Assembly: GCF_030345715.1 (NCBI RefSeq)
Contig: NZ_JAUASX010000019.1
Location: forward strand, 1-64,000
DNA: 64,000 bases
Source of the DNA: Solimonas sp. SE-A11
GTDB lineage: Bacteria; Pseudomonadota; Gammaproteobacteria; Nevskiales; Nevskiaceae
Direction of reading: 5' to 3'
The translations under genes were made by a program, and so were the position numbers. The notes under the pieces were generated by a model. It searched no databases, had not been told where the DNA came from, and saw only the letters and a program-made list of their open reading frames with translations. Every line of letters begins with the position of its first letter. The stretch's first letter is position 1. Positions 24,314 to 33,190 of this stretch are shown one piece after another.

Positions 24314-24985
24314 TCAGAAGCCGCGCAGCGTCGCGAACTCATCCAAGCTGGCGCGGCGCGTGCGCAGGCCGTTCACCGGGGCCGACTCATCCATGTAGCC
24401 CAGTGCCATGCCGCAGCAGAGCATCAACTCCGGCGGCATGCCGACGAACTCCGCCACCGTCTTGTGCCAGATCGCCCAGGCCTCCTGCGGGCAGGTATGC
24501 AGGCCCTGCTCGCGTGCCGCCAGCATGATGCTCTGCTGGAACATGCCGATATCCATCCACTGGTCGATGCCCATCTGGCGATCGATGGCGAAGAACAGGC
24601 CCACCGGCGCATCGAAGAAGCGGAAGTTGCGCATCACCTGCATCACGCGGGCACGCTTGTCCTCACGCGGGATGCCCAGCGTGGCGTAGAGATCCTCGCC
24701 GCATTCGAAACGTCGCGTGCGATACGGCTCGCCTAGATTCTTCGGATAGATGTCGTACTCGCTGCCCTCGCCTGCGGGGTTGGACTGCCAGCGCTTCTCC
24801 ATCAGCGCCACGAACTCGCGCAGCGGCTCCCCGGTGAGCACGTAGACGTGCCAGGGCTGCAGGTTGCCGCCGGACGCGGACTGCTTCGCCGCGTCGAGCA
24901 ACCCGCGGACTTTCTCCTCGGGCACCGGCGTGTCGAGGAAGGCGCGACAGCTGATCCGTGTCGCCAGGGCTTCTGAGACCTTGAT
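24314..24985 (-). CDS. Nitroreductase-family FMN oxidoreductase with an apparent non-canonical start
   Basis: About 223 residues if translation begins at the ATC at 24983-24985, which is six bases after GGAGAA. The homologous N-terminus (RISCRAFLDTPVPEEK) contains the Arg/Ser pattern that binds the FMN phosphate, so the shorter GTG start at 24925 would lose part of the flavin site. Further motifs are SASGGNLQPWHVYV and the C-terminal GMALGYMDE. The family reduces nitroaromatics, quinones or enones using NAD(P)H. The ribosome binding site overlaps the stop of the GMC oxidoreductase gene, so the two are coupled. The missing ATG/GTG/TTG may be a rare start codon or a sequence error. Confidence 0.8.
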   Translation of the reverse strand: MKVSEALATRISCRAFLDTPVPEEKVRGLLDAAKQSASGGNLQPWHVYVLTGEPLREFVALMEKRWQSNPAGEGSEYDIYPKNLGEPYRTRRFECGEDLYATLGIPREDKRARVMQVMRNFRFFDAPVGLFFAIDRQMGIDQWMDIGMFQQSIMLAAREQGLHTCPQEAWAIWHKTVAEFVGMPPELMLCCGMALGYMDESAPVNGLRTRRASLDEFATLRGF

Positions 24986-24995
24986 GGTAGTTCTC

Positions 24996-26681
24996 CTAGG
25001 CTGCAGCCAATTCTACGGGCTCCGCATGAGCCTGCACCTTTTCCGCCGCGTCCTCCAGGATCATGACGGCGGCCTTCTCGCCGACCATGGTGGCGGGTGC
25101 GTTGGTGTTGCAGCCAGGCACGGTGGGCATGATCGAGCAGTCCACCACCCGCAAGCCGGCGATGCCGTACACCCGCAGGCGCGGATCGACCACGGCCATG
25201 GGGTCGCCAGCAGGGCCCATGCGGCAGGTGCCCACCGGGTGGTAGGCCACCTCGGCGGTGCGGCGTACGAACTCGCGCAGTTCCTCGTCGCTCTGCAACT
25301 CCGGGCCGGGCGAGACCTCCACGTCCCGGTGCGGATTGAAGGCCGCCTGCGCCAATACGCGTCGCGTCTCGCGCACGCCGGCTACCAGGCGGTCGATGTC
25401 TCGCGGGTGCGCGCCGAAGTTTGGATCGATCACCGGCGGGGCCAACGGATCAGCGCTGCGCAGCCTGACACGGCCGCGCGAAAGTGGCCTCAGGTCGTAG
25501 TTCATCACCGCATAGCCGTAGCGGCGGAAAGGGCCACTCAGGTCCAGCCCGTGCTTGGCGTTCGGCGTGGGCAGCAGATGCCACTGCAGGTCCGGGATGT
25601 TCTCCTCGGGCCGCGACTTGTAGAAGCCGCCGGCCTCGGCCATGTTGGAGGTGTACTCGCCGCGGCGCGCGAACAGATACTGCAGCATGGCGACGAACAG
25701 GCTCCACCAGCGCGTGGGATGGAAGGAGTAGCTGACGCGGCTCTTGGCCTGCACCTCCACGAACACGTCCAGGTGATCCTGCAGGTTCTCGCCCACGCCG
25801 GGCAGCTCGTGCTGTTGGGCGATGCCATGGCGCTCCAGCTCCTGGCGCGGCCCAATGCCCGACAGCAGCAGCAACTGCGGCGACTGGAAGGCGCCGGCCG
25901 ATAGGATCACCTCGCGCGTGGCGCGCAACTGCAGATCCTGCTTGCCCTGCCGGTAACGGATGCCGACGGCGCGGCCATCCTCCAGCAGCACCTGAGTGGC
26001 ATGCACGCCGGTCAGCACGGTGAGGTTGGGCCGCGGCTCCGCCGGCCGCAGGTAGGCGCGTGCATTGCTGCAGCGCTGTCCGTCCTTCTGGAAGACATGG
26101 TAGAGGCCCACGCCTTCCTGCTCCGCGCCATTGAAATCAGGGTTGTGGCGATGCCCCGCCTGCTGAGCCGCCTCGACGAAGGCTCGGCTCAGCGGATTGG
26201 TGGAGCGCCGCGCGGCGATGTTCAGCAGGCCGCCCTTGCCATGGAATGGACGGTCGCGCGGATCGCAGTCGGGCTCGTAGTTCTCGGAGCGGATGAAGTG
26301 AGGCAGCACCTCCTCGTAGCTCCAGCCCTCGCAGCCCAATGCTGCCCAATGGTCGTAGTCACGCCGATGGCCACGGGTGTAGACCATGCCGTTGATGCTG
26401 CTGGAACCGCCCAGCGTCTTGCCGCGCGGCTGGTAGAGGCGGCGCCCCTTCAGGTGATGCTGTGGCTCGCTCCAGAATGACCAGTTGCAGAACTGGCCGT
26501 TCACCAGTGGCAGCAGGCCACCGGGCATGGCGATGAAGGGATTGCGATCACGCGGCCCCGCTTCCAGCAGACAGACGCGGTACTGCCCGCTTTCGCTCAG
26601 GCGGTTGGCCAGCACGCAGCCGGCGGAGCCACCGCCGACGATCAGGTAGTCGTAGGCATCACCCTGCCCTGTCATCGGCAT
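24996..26681 (-). CDS. GMC-family FAD-dependent oxidoreductase (choline/alcohol dehydrogenase-like)
   Basis: 561 residues. The N-terminal dinucleotide-binding motif is IVGGGSAGCVLANRL. GMC signature 1 includes GKTLGGSSSINGMVYTRG, and the C-terminal active-site region has YHPVGTCRMG and GCNTNAPATMVGEKAA with the conserved His and Asn. Such enzymes oxidise primary alcohols (AlkJ type) or choline/polyethylene glycol at the membrane. The neighbours (nitroreductase, divergent AraC regulator, nearby beta-oxidation genes) suggest oxidation of a hydrophobic alcohol rather than osmoprotection (inference). Confidence 0.9.
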   Translation of the reverse strand: MPMTGQGDAYDYLIVGGGSAGCVLANRLSESGQYRVCLLEAGPRDRNPFIAMPGGLLPLVNGQFCNWSFWSEPQHHLKGRRLYQPRGKTLGGSSSINGMVYTRGHRRDYDHWAALGCEGWSYEEVLPHFIRSENYEPDCDPRDRPFHGKGGLLNIAARRSTNPLSRAFVEAAQQAGHRHNPDFNGAEQEGVGLYHVFQKDGQRCSNARAYLRPAEPRPNLTVLTGVHATQVLLEDGRAVGIRYRQGKQDLQLRATREVILSAGAFQSPQLLLLSGIGPRQELERHGIAQQHELPGVGENLQDHLDVFVEVQAKSRVSYSFHPTRWWSLFVAMLQYLFARRGEYTSNMAEAGGFYKSRPEENIPDLQWHLLPTPNAKHGLDLSGPFRRYGYAVMNYDLRPLSRGRVRLRSADPLAPPVIDPNFGAHPRDIDRLVAGVRETRRVLAQAAFNPHRDVEVSPGPELQSDEELREFVRRTAEVAYHPVGTCRMGPAGDPMAVVDPRLRVYGIAGLRVVDCSIMPTVPGCNTNAPATMVGEKAAVMILEDAAEKVQAHAEPVELAAA

Positions 26682-26808
26682 GCGTTCTTCTCCTCGTTCG
26701 ATCCACGCCCACCGTGTCTCGCCGGCAGGTCCTACCCAAGACTATAGTTTGCAGCCACCCGGCTGTTATGATCGCGCCGGACAGTCGATAGACCGAAACG
26801 GACAGGGC

Positions 26809-27831
26809 ATGGAGTCAGGAATTCGCCGGGCCGCCGCCAGCCTGCAGCTGCTGGTGCAGATCGGGGGGGAGCATGGGCTGAGCCCCCTGCAGTGCCTGGA
26901 ACAGACCTGTCTGGACGCAGCCCACCTGTTCGACGCGGATGCCGAGGTCAGTGCTGCGCAGGAGCTGCAGGTCATGCGCAATCTCCAACAGCACCTGCCG
27001 GGGGTTGCCGGCCTGGGCCTGCTGGCCGGTCTGCGCCTGCGCCTGAGCACGCACGGCATCCTGGGCTACGCGATGCTCAGCAGTGCCACGTTGCGGGAGG
27101 CGCTGTCGCTGATGCTGCGCTACCTGGACCTGGCCTACGCCTACTGCGAAGTCAGCACCGAGTCCGATCCGGTGGAAATGCGCATCCTGGTCGATGATCG
27201 CCAGGTGCCCGCGGACCTGCGCAGCTTCATCATGGAGCGCGTCGCCGGCGCTGCCTTTGCCCTGGCCCACGAGGTCCTGGGCCGGGCACCGGAGCTGCGG
27301 CGCCTGAGCTTCCGCTTTCCTCGCCCGCCGCATGCCGAGCGATATCGCCAGCTCGTGGGCGTGGAGCCCGAGTTCGGTGCGAGCGCCAACCTGATCGCGG
27401 TGGACGTGAGCCTGCTCGATCAGCCACTGCCGCAGGCCAATGCCCTCACGCAGCGGCTCTGCGAAGAGCAGTGCCGCATGCTGCTCAACCGCCGCCGCCA
27501 GCGTGGCGGTGTTGCCGGACAGGTGCGCGACCGCCTGTTGCAGGCCTACGATCACATGCCGGAGATCGAGGAACTGGCGGCCGCACTGCACATCACCGGA
27601 CGCACCTTGCGTCGCCGCCTGGACGCCGAGGGCACGTCCTATCGCGATCTGGCCGACGAGGTGCGCGGCATGCTCGCGGAGGGCTGGCTGGCTGCGGGCC
27701 TGCCGGTGGACGAGGTGTCCTTGCGCCTGGGCTTCTCGGAGCCCTCCGCCTTCATCCGCGCCTTCAAGCGCTGGACCGGCCGCACGCCCGGCGGTCGGCC
27801 TCGCGTGGTGTCGGTTCAGGCGCGCTCGTAG
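26809..27831 (+). CDS. AraC-family transcriptional regulator
   Basis: 340 residues from the ATG at 26809; the frame is open further upstream but that part lies in the divergent promoter region. The N-terminal ligand-binding domain is of the AraC_binding_2/OruR type (LSTHGILGYAMLSSATLREAL). The C-terminal double HTH spans about 235-335 (IEELAAALHITGRTLRRRL, VSLRLGFSEPSAFIRAFKRW). It is divergent from the GMC oxidoreductase with about 127 bases between the starts, so it is the likely activator of that pair. Its last 16 bases overlap the end of a gene on the other strand. Confidence 0.9.
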   Translation: MESGIRRAAASLQLLVQIGGEHGLSPLQCLEQTCLDAAHLFDADAEVSAAQELQVMRNLQQHLPGVAGLGLLAGLRLRLSTHGILGYAMLSSATLREALSLMLRYLDLAYAYCEVSTESDPVEMRILVDDRQVPADLRSFIMERVAGAAFALAHEVLGRAPELRRLSFRFPRPPHAERYRQLVGVEPEFGASANLIAVDVSLLDQPLPQANALTQRLCEEQCRMLLNRRRQRGGVAGQVRDRLLQAYDHMPEIEELAAALHITGRTLRRRLDAEGTSYRDLADEVRGMLAEGWLAAGLPVDEVSLRLGFSEPSAFIRAFKRWTGRTPGGRPRVVSVQARS

Positions 27832-28136
27832 AAGCCCAGGTCCGCGCGGATTCCGCGCTCCCGGACGAATTCCGCCGGGTTGAAGCCCTCCGCGGCGAAC
27901 TGCCGCTGCACGACCTCCTGTGCCCGGGTCACGGCCTCCATGCTCTCCCATTCCACGAGAGTGATCACGTTGAACTCGCCGGAGCCGCCACTTTGTGTCA
28001 GCACCATCTGCCGCAGGCAGCCGGGCAAGTCGCGCAGCGTCTGCTGGATGCGCTGCATCTGTGCTACGAAGGCCGGCACTGTCTCAGGCGGCACCACGAA
28101 CTTGTCGATACGGTGAATGCTGGCCGATCCGGACAT
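27816..28136 (-). CDS. ABM-domain (antibiotic biosynthesis monooxygenase-like) small protein
   Basis: 106 residues with the dimeric alpha-beta barrel pattern of the ABM/DUF family: FVVPPETVPAFVAQMQRIQ, then FNVITLVEWESMEAVTRA. Members include heme-degrading and quinone monooxygenases, but many are of unknown function and catalytic residues cannot be assigned here. It ends within the last 16 bases of the convergent AraC gene. Confidence 0.75.
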   Translation of the reverse strand: MSGSASIHRIDKFVVPPETVPAFVAQMQRIQQTLRDLPGCLRQMVLTQSGGSGEFNVITLVEWESMEAVTRAQEVVQRQFAAEGFNPAEFVRERGIRADLGFYERA

Positions 28137-28227
28137 GAAAAGACCCCGTCGATGAGAGCGGAATGCCCGCTCCGACAGGAGTCTGGGACCTCAAGCGCAC
28201 TTGAGGTCAAGCGCTACCGATCTGGCT

Positions 28228-29358
28228 TCAGCCGCGAAGCTTCTCCACCACGGCCTGCAGGCGTGCGATGGCGCCCGGCACATCGGCCAGCTTGTCCAGG
28301 CCAAACAGGCCGACACGAAACGTGCGGAAGTCCGGCCCCTCACCGCACATCAGCGGCACGCCGCCCGCACTCTGCAGGCCCTGCGCCACGAACTTCTTCG
28401 CGTTGCTGATATCGGGATCGGCGGTGTACGACACCACCACGCCCGGTGCCTCGAAGCCCGGTGCCGCCACGCTGGGATATCCATTGGCCGCCAGCATCTC
28501 GCGCACGCCGCGTCCCAGCGCCCACTGTGCTTCGCGCAGCGGTTCCAGGCCCTGCGCAACGGTGTCCTTCATGGCGTCACGCAGGCGCAGCAGGCCTTCG
28601 GTCGGCATGGTGGCGTGGTAGGCATGACCACCGTCCTCGTAGGCCTGCATGATCTGCTGCCACTTCTTCAGGTCGGCAGCGAAGCTACTGCTCTGCGTCT
28701 GCGCCAGGCGTGCCTTGGCCTCGGCACCCAGCATGATCAGCGCCGCGCAGGGCGTGGAGCTCCAGACCTTCTGCGGCGCGGTCAGCAGGATGTCGATGCC
28801 GCAGGCCTGCATGTCTACCCAGACCGCGCCGGAGGCCACGCAGTCCAGCACGAACAGGCCGCCGTGGACGTGCACCGCGGCCGCCACGCGCTTCAGGTAG
28901 TCGTCCGGCAGGATCATGCCGGAGGCGGTTTCCACGTGCGGTGCGAACACCAGGTCCGGCTTCTCGCGGCGGATGGTTTCTTCCACTTCCTCGATCGGCG
29001 CCGGCGCCCAGGGCTGCTGCGCCCCCGGACTGGCCTGGCGTGCCTGCAGCACGGTCTCGCCGGCCGGAATAGCGCCCATCTCGAAGATCTGCGACCAGCG
29101 GTAGCTGAACCAGCCATTGCGGAGCACCAGGCAGCGCTTGCCCCCGGCGAACTGGCGTGCGATCGCCTCCATACCGAAGGAACCGCCGCCGGGCAGCACG
29201 ACGACGGCCTCGGCCTTGTAGGTTGATTTCAGGGTTGCCGAGATATCCCGCATGGCCTGCTGGAACAGCTGCGACATGTGGTTGACGGCGCGGTCGGTGA
29301 AGACGACCGAGTATTCAAGCAGTCCGTCGGGATCGACGGAACGGAAGTGACGCGACAT
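28228..29358 (-). CDS. Class V aminotransferase (serine/alanine-glyoxylate aminotransferase type)
   Basis: 376 residues from the ATG at 29358. It is a fold-type I PLP enzyme: VVVLPGGGSFGMEAIARQF near the N-terminus, LFVLDCVASG (Asp binding the pyridine nitrogen) and the PLP lysine in LLTAPQKVWSS. It resembles alanine-glyoxylate or serine-glyoxylate aminotransferases, and the real amino donor cannot be told from sequence. It is transcribed alone, and GC-rich hairpins separate it from the gene upstream. Confidence 0.85.
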   Translation of the reverse strand: MSRHFRSVDPDGLLEYSVVFTDRAVNHMSQLFQQAMRDISATLKSTYKAEAVVVLPGGGSFGMEAIARQFAGGKRCLVLRNGWFSYRWSQIFEMGAIPAGETVLQARQASPGAQQPWAPAPIEEVEETIRREKPDLVFAPHVETASGMILPDDYLKRVAAAVHVHGGLFVLDCVASGAVWVDMQACGIDILLTAPQKVWSSTPCAALIMLGAEAKARLAQTQSSSFAADLKKWQQIMQAYEDGGHAYHATMPTEGLLRLRDAMKDTVAQGLEPLREAQWALGRGVREMLAANGYPSVAAPGFEAPGVVVSYTADPDISNAKKFVAQGLQSAGGVPLMCGEGPDFRTFRVGLFGLDKLADVPGAIARLQAVVEKLRG

Positions 29359-29383
29359 CAGGCACGCTCCCCGCAATGGAATG

Positions 29384-29448
29384 GGTCCGCGCCGGGCGCG
29401 GACCGGCATTGTGAGGGGGCACGCCGGGCTAGACAATCCTGGCCCGGC
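29384..29448. terminator. Pair of strong GC-rich hairpins between genes
   Basis: A perfect inverted repeat GGTCCGCGCC-G-GGCGCGGACC lies at 29384-29404, and GCCGGGC...GCCCGGC at 29423-29448. They are located right after the stop of the membrane protein gene (29462, minus strand). They probably separate the two minus-strand units, although no T tract is present. Confidence 0.45.
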
Positions 29449-29461
29449 GGCTGGCGAGCCT

Positions 29462-30928
29462 TCAGCGGGGCGAAATGGGCTGCACCAGGATCCACAGGCC
29501 GGCGACGGTGAACAGCATCATCAGCACCAGCATCGGCATCTGGCTCAGCACGGCCCTGGCGCGCGTGGGGAACAGGCGCAGCGCCTCCACGTGGGCCAGG
29601 TACACGCTGACGATATGGCCGAACACGATCAGCGCCACCTGCGTATGCCAGACCGTGCCCATCTCCGGCAGGATGGGCGCGCGGAACAGGCCCGAGGTGC
29701 CGAACAGGTTCCAGCCCCAGCCGAAAGGGTCGGACAGCAGGCTGGTGATCTTCACGCCCTGGGTCAGGATCAGCGTGTAATAGTGGGTGATGTGGTAGAC
29801 CAGCGCGATCGGCAGCAGCGAAAAGGCGAAGGCCAGCGCCAGCTCGCGTAGCGAATGCTCGCTGCGGGTCAGCAGCTTCGCCAGACACACGAACAGCAGG
29901 TACACGCCCAGGTAGATGAAGGGCGACAGCAACAACCAAGCGGTCTCGTAGGCCACGTACCAGGGCCGCAGCTGCACGAAGGCATAGATCGGCGATTGCC
30001 CCAGCCAGTAGCGCAGCAGCCCGGTGGCATCGCCCCAGAACAGCTTGTACCAGGGCACCGTGGTGTGCAGGCCGTCATAGGCGGTGGACGACAGCATGAA
30101 CAGCACGAACAGCAGCAGGCTCACATGCTCCGCGCGCTGCTGCAGCAGGCCGGCAAAGGGTGCGCGCAGCAGCAGGCGTCCGCGCTGACCCGGGTCGGTC
30201 GCCGGGCGGTAGTCCAGGGGCGCCATCAGCGCGATCAGGCGCAGGAACACGGCCAGGAAGTCGCAGTAGCGGAACCAGGCTGTGGCGCCCACCAGCCACA
30301 CGCCTGCCAGGCTGATGACGCTGTAGGCCAGCAGCATCTTGGCGAGGAACAGCGGCCGCATGTGCGTGAACAGCTCCAGCCAGATGAAGGCCATGTAGAA
30401 GGCCAGTGCCGGCCAATAGGCCAGCGCCGCCGGATACGCGAAGCGGCCACGCTCATAGCTCTTCCACACGCGGCCGACACCGCGCGAGATCAGGCGCCAG
30501 GGGTTCAGCAGCGCATAGAGATCACCCACCAGTGCGCAGAAATAGGCGAAGCCCAGCATGAAGACGATCCAGAAGAACGTCATGCTGAAATTGCGGTAGG
30601 GGTCGCGGCTCCCGAACAAGCCGGTGACCATGCACAGCAGCAGGCACAGCAGGCTCAGCGTCTTCAGCAGCGGCAGGCTGCGCCGCAGCCAGCGCGCCAG
30701 TGTGCTGTCGCTCAGGTCACGCTGCGGCTGTGGCGTCTTGGCCTCCGACACGGTGACGAAGTAGCCCACCACCAGGAAGGACAGCAGCAGCGCGCCCGCG
30801 GCCCCGTAGAGGTACAGCCACAGCGGCACGGGCAGGTTGTAGATCCGGCCGAAGGAATGCGCCTGCGCGAGGGCGGGAAAGAAGAGCGCCGCCACGAGGG
30901 CGGCGCTCTTGGTCTTGCTGTGGATCAC
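29462..30928 (-). CDS. Polytopic membrane protein of unknown function
   Basis: 488 residues from a GTG at 30928, eight bases after the upstream stop; the longer frame would overlap that gene by 150 bases. The chain begins with a signal-like segment ending AQAHSFG and then has about 11-12 hydrophobic helices separated by short loops. Recurring polar positions include NPWRLISRG, HITHYYTLIL and EMGTVWHTQVAL, and the histidines could bind metal or heme. No transporter family was recognised. It is encoded with a lipoprotein hydrolase, which suggests a joint envelope function. Confidence 0.7.
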   Translation of the reverse strand: MIHSKTKSAALVAALFFPALAQAHSFGRIYNLPVPLWLYLYGAAGALLLSFLVVGYFVTVSEAKTPQPQRDLSDSTLARWLRRSLPLLKTLSLLCLLLCMVTGLFGSRDPYRNFSMTFFWIVFMLGFAYFCALVGDLYALLNPWRLISRGVGRVWKSYERGRFAYPAALAYWPALAFYMAFIWLELFTHMRPLFLAKMLLAYSVISLAGVWLVGATAWFRYCDFLAVFLRLIALMAPLDYRPATDPGQRGRLLLRAPFAGLLQQRAEHVSLLLFVLFMLSSTAYDGLHTTVPWYKLFWGDATGLLRYWLGQSPIYAFVQLRPWYVAYETAWLLLSPFIYLGVYLLFVCLAKLLTRSEHSLRELALAFAFSLLPIALVYHITHYYTLILTQGVKITSLLSDPFGWGWNLFGTSGLFRAPILPEMGTVWHTQVALIVFGHIVSVYLAHVEALRLFPTRARAVLSQMPMLVLMMLFTVAGLWILVQPISPR

Positions 30929-30935
30929 GGTGGGA

Positions 30936-33119
30936 TCAGCGGTTGACGGTCTTTTCCCACATTTGCAGATAGGCTTCGGCCGAATTGTAGAGCGCGTCCA
31001 GGGCCTCCTGGCCACCCTCCAGGCGGATCTCCTCGACATAGTCCGCCACCATGCCGTAGTGCACGGTGCCGACCTCATCCACGTTCCAGGTCTTGCCGCT
31101 CTCCGGCACGGTGAGCAGGTCGAACTTCAGCGGCTTGATGCCGGCGAACTGCGGACCCCAGTCCGAGCCCTGGAACAGCGTGAACGGGTACTGCACCGGC
31201 TTGCTGCCGGCACCGCGCGGGCCGGCGCGGTCGGCAATGCCGTTGGCGTCCATGCCATAACCCACCGCCATCGGCTTGCCAGCCGGCCAGATTGGCTTGA
31301 GCTTCTGCACGAATTCCACGTGCCCCTTGCCGTTGGGCTTGAACGGGTAGATCAGGCCGCCGAGGTCGAGGATATCCTTGGCCTGCTGGATCGAGATGCC
31401 GCCATGGCCGCCGTGGGCCGAAATCAGCGGGTACGGCGGGGTCTGCTGCTTGGCCATCTCGATCATGTCGCTTTTGATCGACAGTTCGGCATGGTCGATG
31501 TCGATGATGAACTTCTTGTCCATCAGCTTCTGGACGGCGTAGCGGCCCAGTTCGGTCATGCCGCGCGCATTGCACTGACGCTTGCCGGGGGTATACAGCG
31601 GCAGCGTGCCGCCCACGGTGTTCAGTACGAACTGCGTCAGCGGATCGGCACCGGTACCCGGAATCGCCGTGGTCATCACCGCACCGGCGTCGTAGAAGTA
31701 GGTCTCGCCTTCGCCGCCGTCCGGGCAATCGTAGGTATCCCAGAAGTGGCCGGTGCCCCAGAAGCCGACGAGGTTCAGCACCAGGCCGTTGAAGATGCCC
31801 GTGCCGCCCAGGGCGCTATCGACGTCGTGATACGGGAACAGTTCGCGCACGCCCAGGTCCCAGACCTCATCGATCTGCTGATCGATGTCCTCCTTGGTGC
31901 AGCCGGCCTGTTCGCCCAGGCCCAGCACCGACTTGCTGGTGCAGTTGAACAAATTGGAGAACTCCAGCCCTGGCACCACGGCCAGCTTGCCCTCGTTGAT
32001 CACCTCGCGCGCCTGCATGGGGTCGCCGACAATGCGGAACCAGCCCTTGCCCGGGCCGCCTTCCTGCGCGTCCACGTAATCCTGCAGGGTCTTGAGGTAC
32101 TTCACCTGGTTGATGCCCAGGTTCATGTCGTTGCAGTCATAGGTCAGGGCTTCGCCCGGCTTGACCGTGAGCATGTAGATCTGCGCGACCTCGCAGAGTG
32201 CGGCGATGTTGGTGCCTTCCGAGACCATGATACGCAGGCCCGCCTTCCAGGCGCGCTCCACCCACTTGTAGTACATGGCCTGGTGCAACTGCGACACGTT
32301 GCCCGGCCAGTCCACGAAGTCCGGCCAGCCCTTGGTGTCGTGCGTGACCAGCGGCGTTAGGTCCAGGATCAGCGCCTCCGGATCGCGGGTGCCGTTGGGG
32401 CCGTGGTATTCCTCGCAGTTCTCCAGCGCATGCGGGACGCCGAAGCGGTGGTACATCTGGCCGTAGAGCACGCCGCCGGCCGAGGGGCCGACCTTGGTGC
32501 TGCCATCGGACATCTCATGGCCCATGGCCATGTGGGTATGCACCTCGGCGAAGCCGACGACCGGCTTGCCGACACCGCGGCCCTTGTAGGTGTCGCCGAC
32601 GACGCCGGTGCCGAGCTCCGGGTAGGCGGTGCAGCCAGTGGCGGGCTCGAAGCTGAAGGACGAAGGCGCCATTGCCAGCACCAGCTTGCCGGCCGTGTCG
32701 GTGCCGAGCGACTGGTCGCCGACGCGCTGGGCGACGGTGTAGCGGCCTGGGGACGAGGTATCGATGGACCAGTCGGAGCCTTCTTCCGCCCAGCCGACCT
32801 GGCTCACCTGGCCGCCCTTGGCGGTCAGGATGGAGGCGTTGCGGTCATGGAACAGGTAACGGCCCAGGGCCGTCGGCTTCATGTAGAACGGCTCGGCGGT
32901 GGACGCATCGGCGGCGGAAGCGACGTAACCACTGCCCTCGCGCTTGACGTAACCAACGCCCTCGGCCTTCAGCACGTAGCAATGGTTGGCCAGGTCATAA
33001 CGCGTCTTGGGTGCCGGATTGGGGTTGCTGCTGGTGTCGCCGACAGAGTCCGAGCGGCTGCAGCCGCTGAGGGTTGCCAGTACCAGTACTACGAGTGCTG
33101 CCGACTTATGTGAAAACAA
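30936..33119 (-). CDS. Lipoprotein with metal-dependent amidohydrolase/dipeptidase-like domain
   Basis: 727 residues. A lipoprotein signal ends in the lipobox LSGC (Cys20). After an N-terminal beta-rich region (about 40-160), the hydrolase part has an HxH pair (FAEVHTHM), DIDHAELS, ISAHGGHGG and GYGMDANG. Spacing of these His and Asp residues fits a TIM-barrel amidohydrolase/renal-dipeptidase-like site with two metals. Substrate unknown; it would act in the periplasm at the outer or inner membrane. The downstream membrane protein starts eight bases after its stop. Confidence 0.7.
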   Translation of the reverse strand: MFSHKSAALVVLVLATLSGCSRSDSVGDTSSNPNPAPKTRYDLANHCYVLKAEGVGYVKREGSGYVASAADASTAEPFYMKPTALGRYLFHDRNASILTAKGGQVSQVGWAEEGSDWSIDTSSPGRYTVAQRVGDQSLGTDTAGKLVLAMAPSSFSFEPATGCTAYPELGTGVVGDTYKGRGVGKPVVGFAEVHTHMAMGHEMSDGSTKVGPSAGGVLYGQMYHRFGVPHALENCEEYHGPNGTRDPEALILDLTPLVTHDTKGWPDFVDWPGNVSQLHQAMYYKWVERAWKAGLRIMVSEGTNIAALCEVAQIYMLTVKPGEALTYDCNDMNLGINQVKYLKTLQDYVDAQEGGPGKGWFRIVGDPMQAREVINEGKLAVVPGLEFSNLFNCTSKSVLGLGEQAGCTKEDIDQQIDEVWDLGVRELFPYHDVDSALGGTGIFNGLVLNLVGFWGTGHFWDTYDCPDGGEGETYFYDAGAVMTTAIPGTGADPLTQFVLNTVGGTLPLYTPGKRQCNARGMTELGRYAVQKLMDKKFIIDIDHAELSIKSDMIEMAKQQTPPYPLISAHGGHGGISIQQAKDILDLGGLIYPFKPNGKGHVEFVQKLKPIWPAGKPMAVGYGMDANGIADRAGPRGAGSKPVQYPFTLFQGSDWGPQFAGIKPLKFDLLTVPESGKTWNVDEVGTVHYGMVADYVEEIRLEGGQEALDALYNSAEAYLQMWEKTVNR

Positions 33120-33190
33120 GATGCCATCTCCCCATGCTATAGGGAGAATCCTAAGTCCAGGCGGCTTTAGCAGCCAGTGTAGGAAAATAC

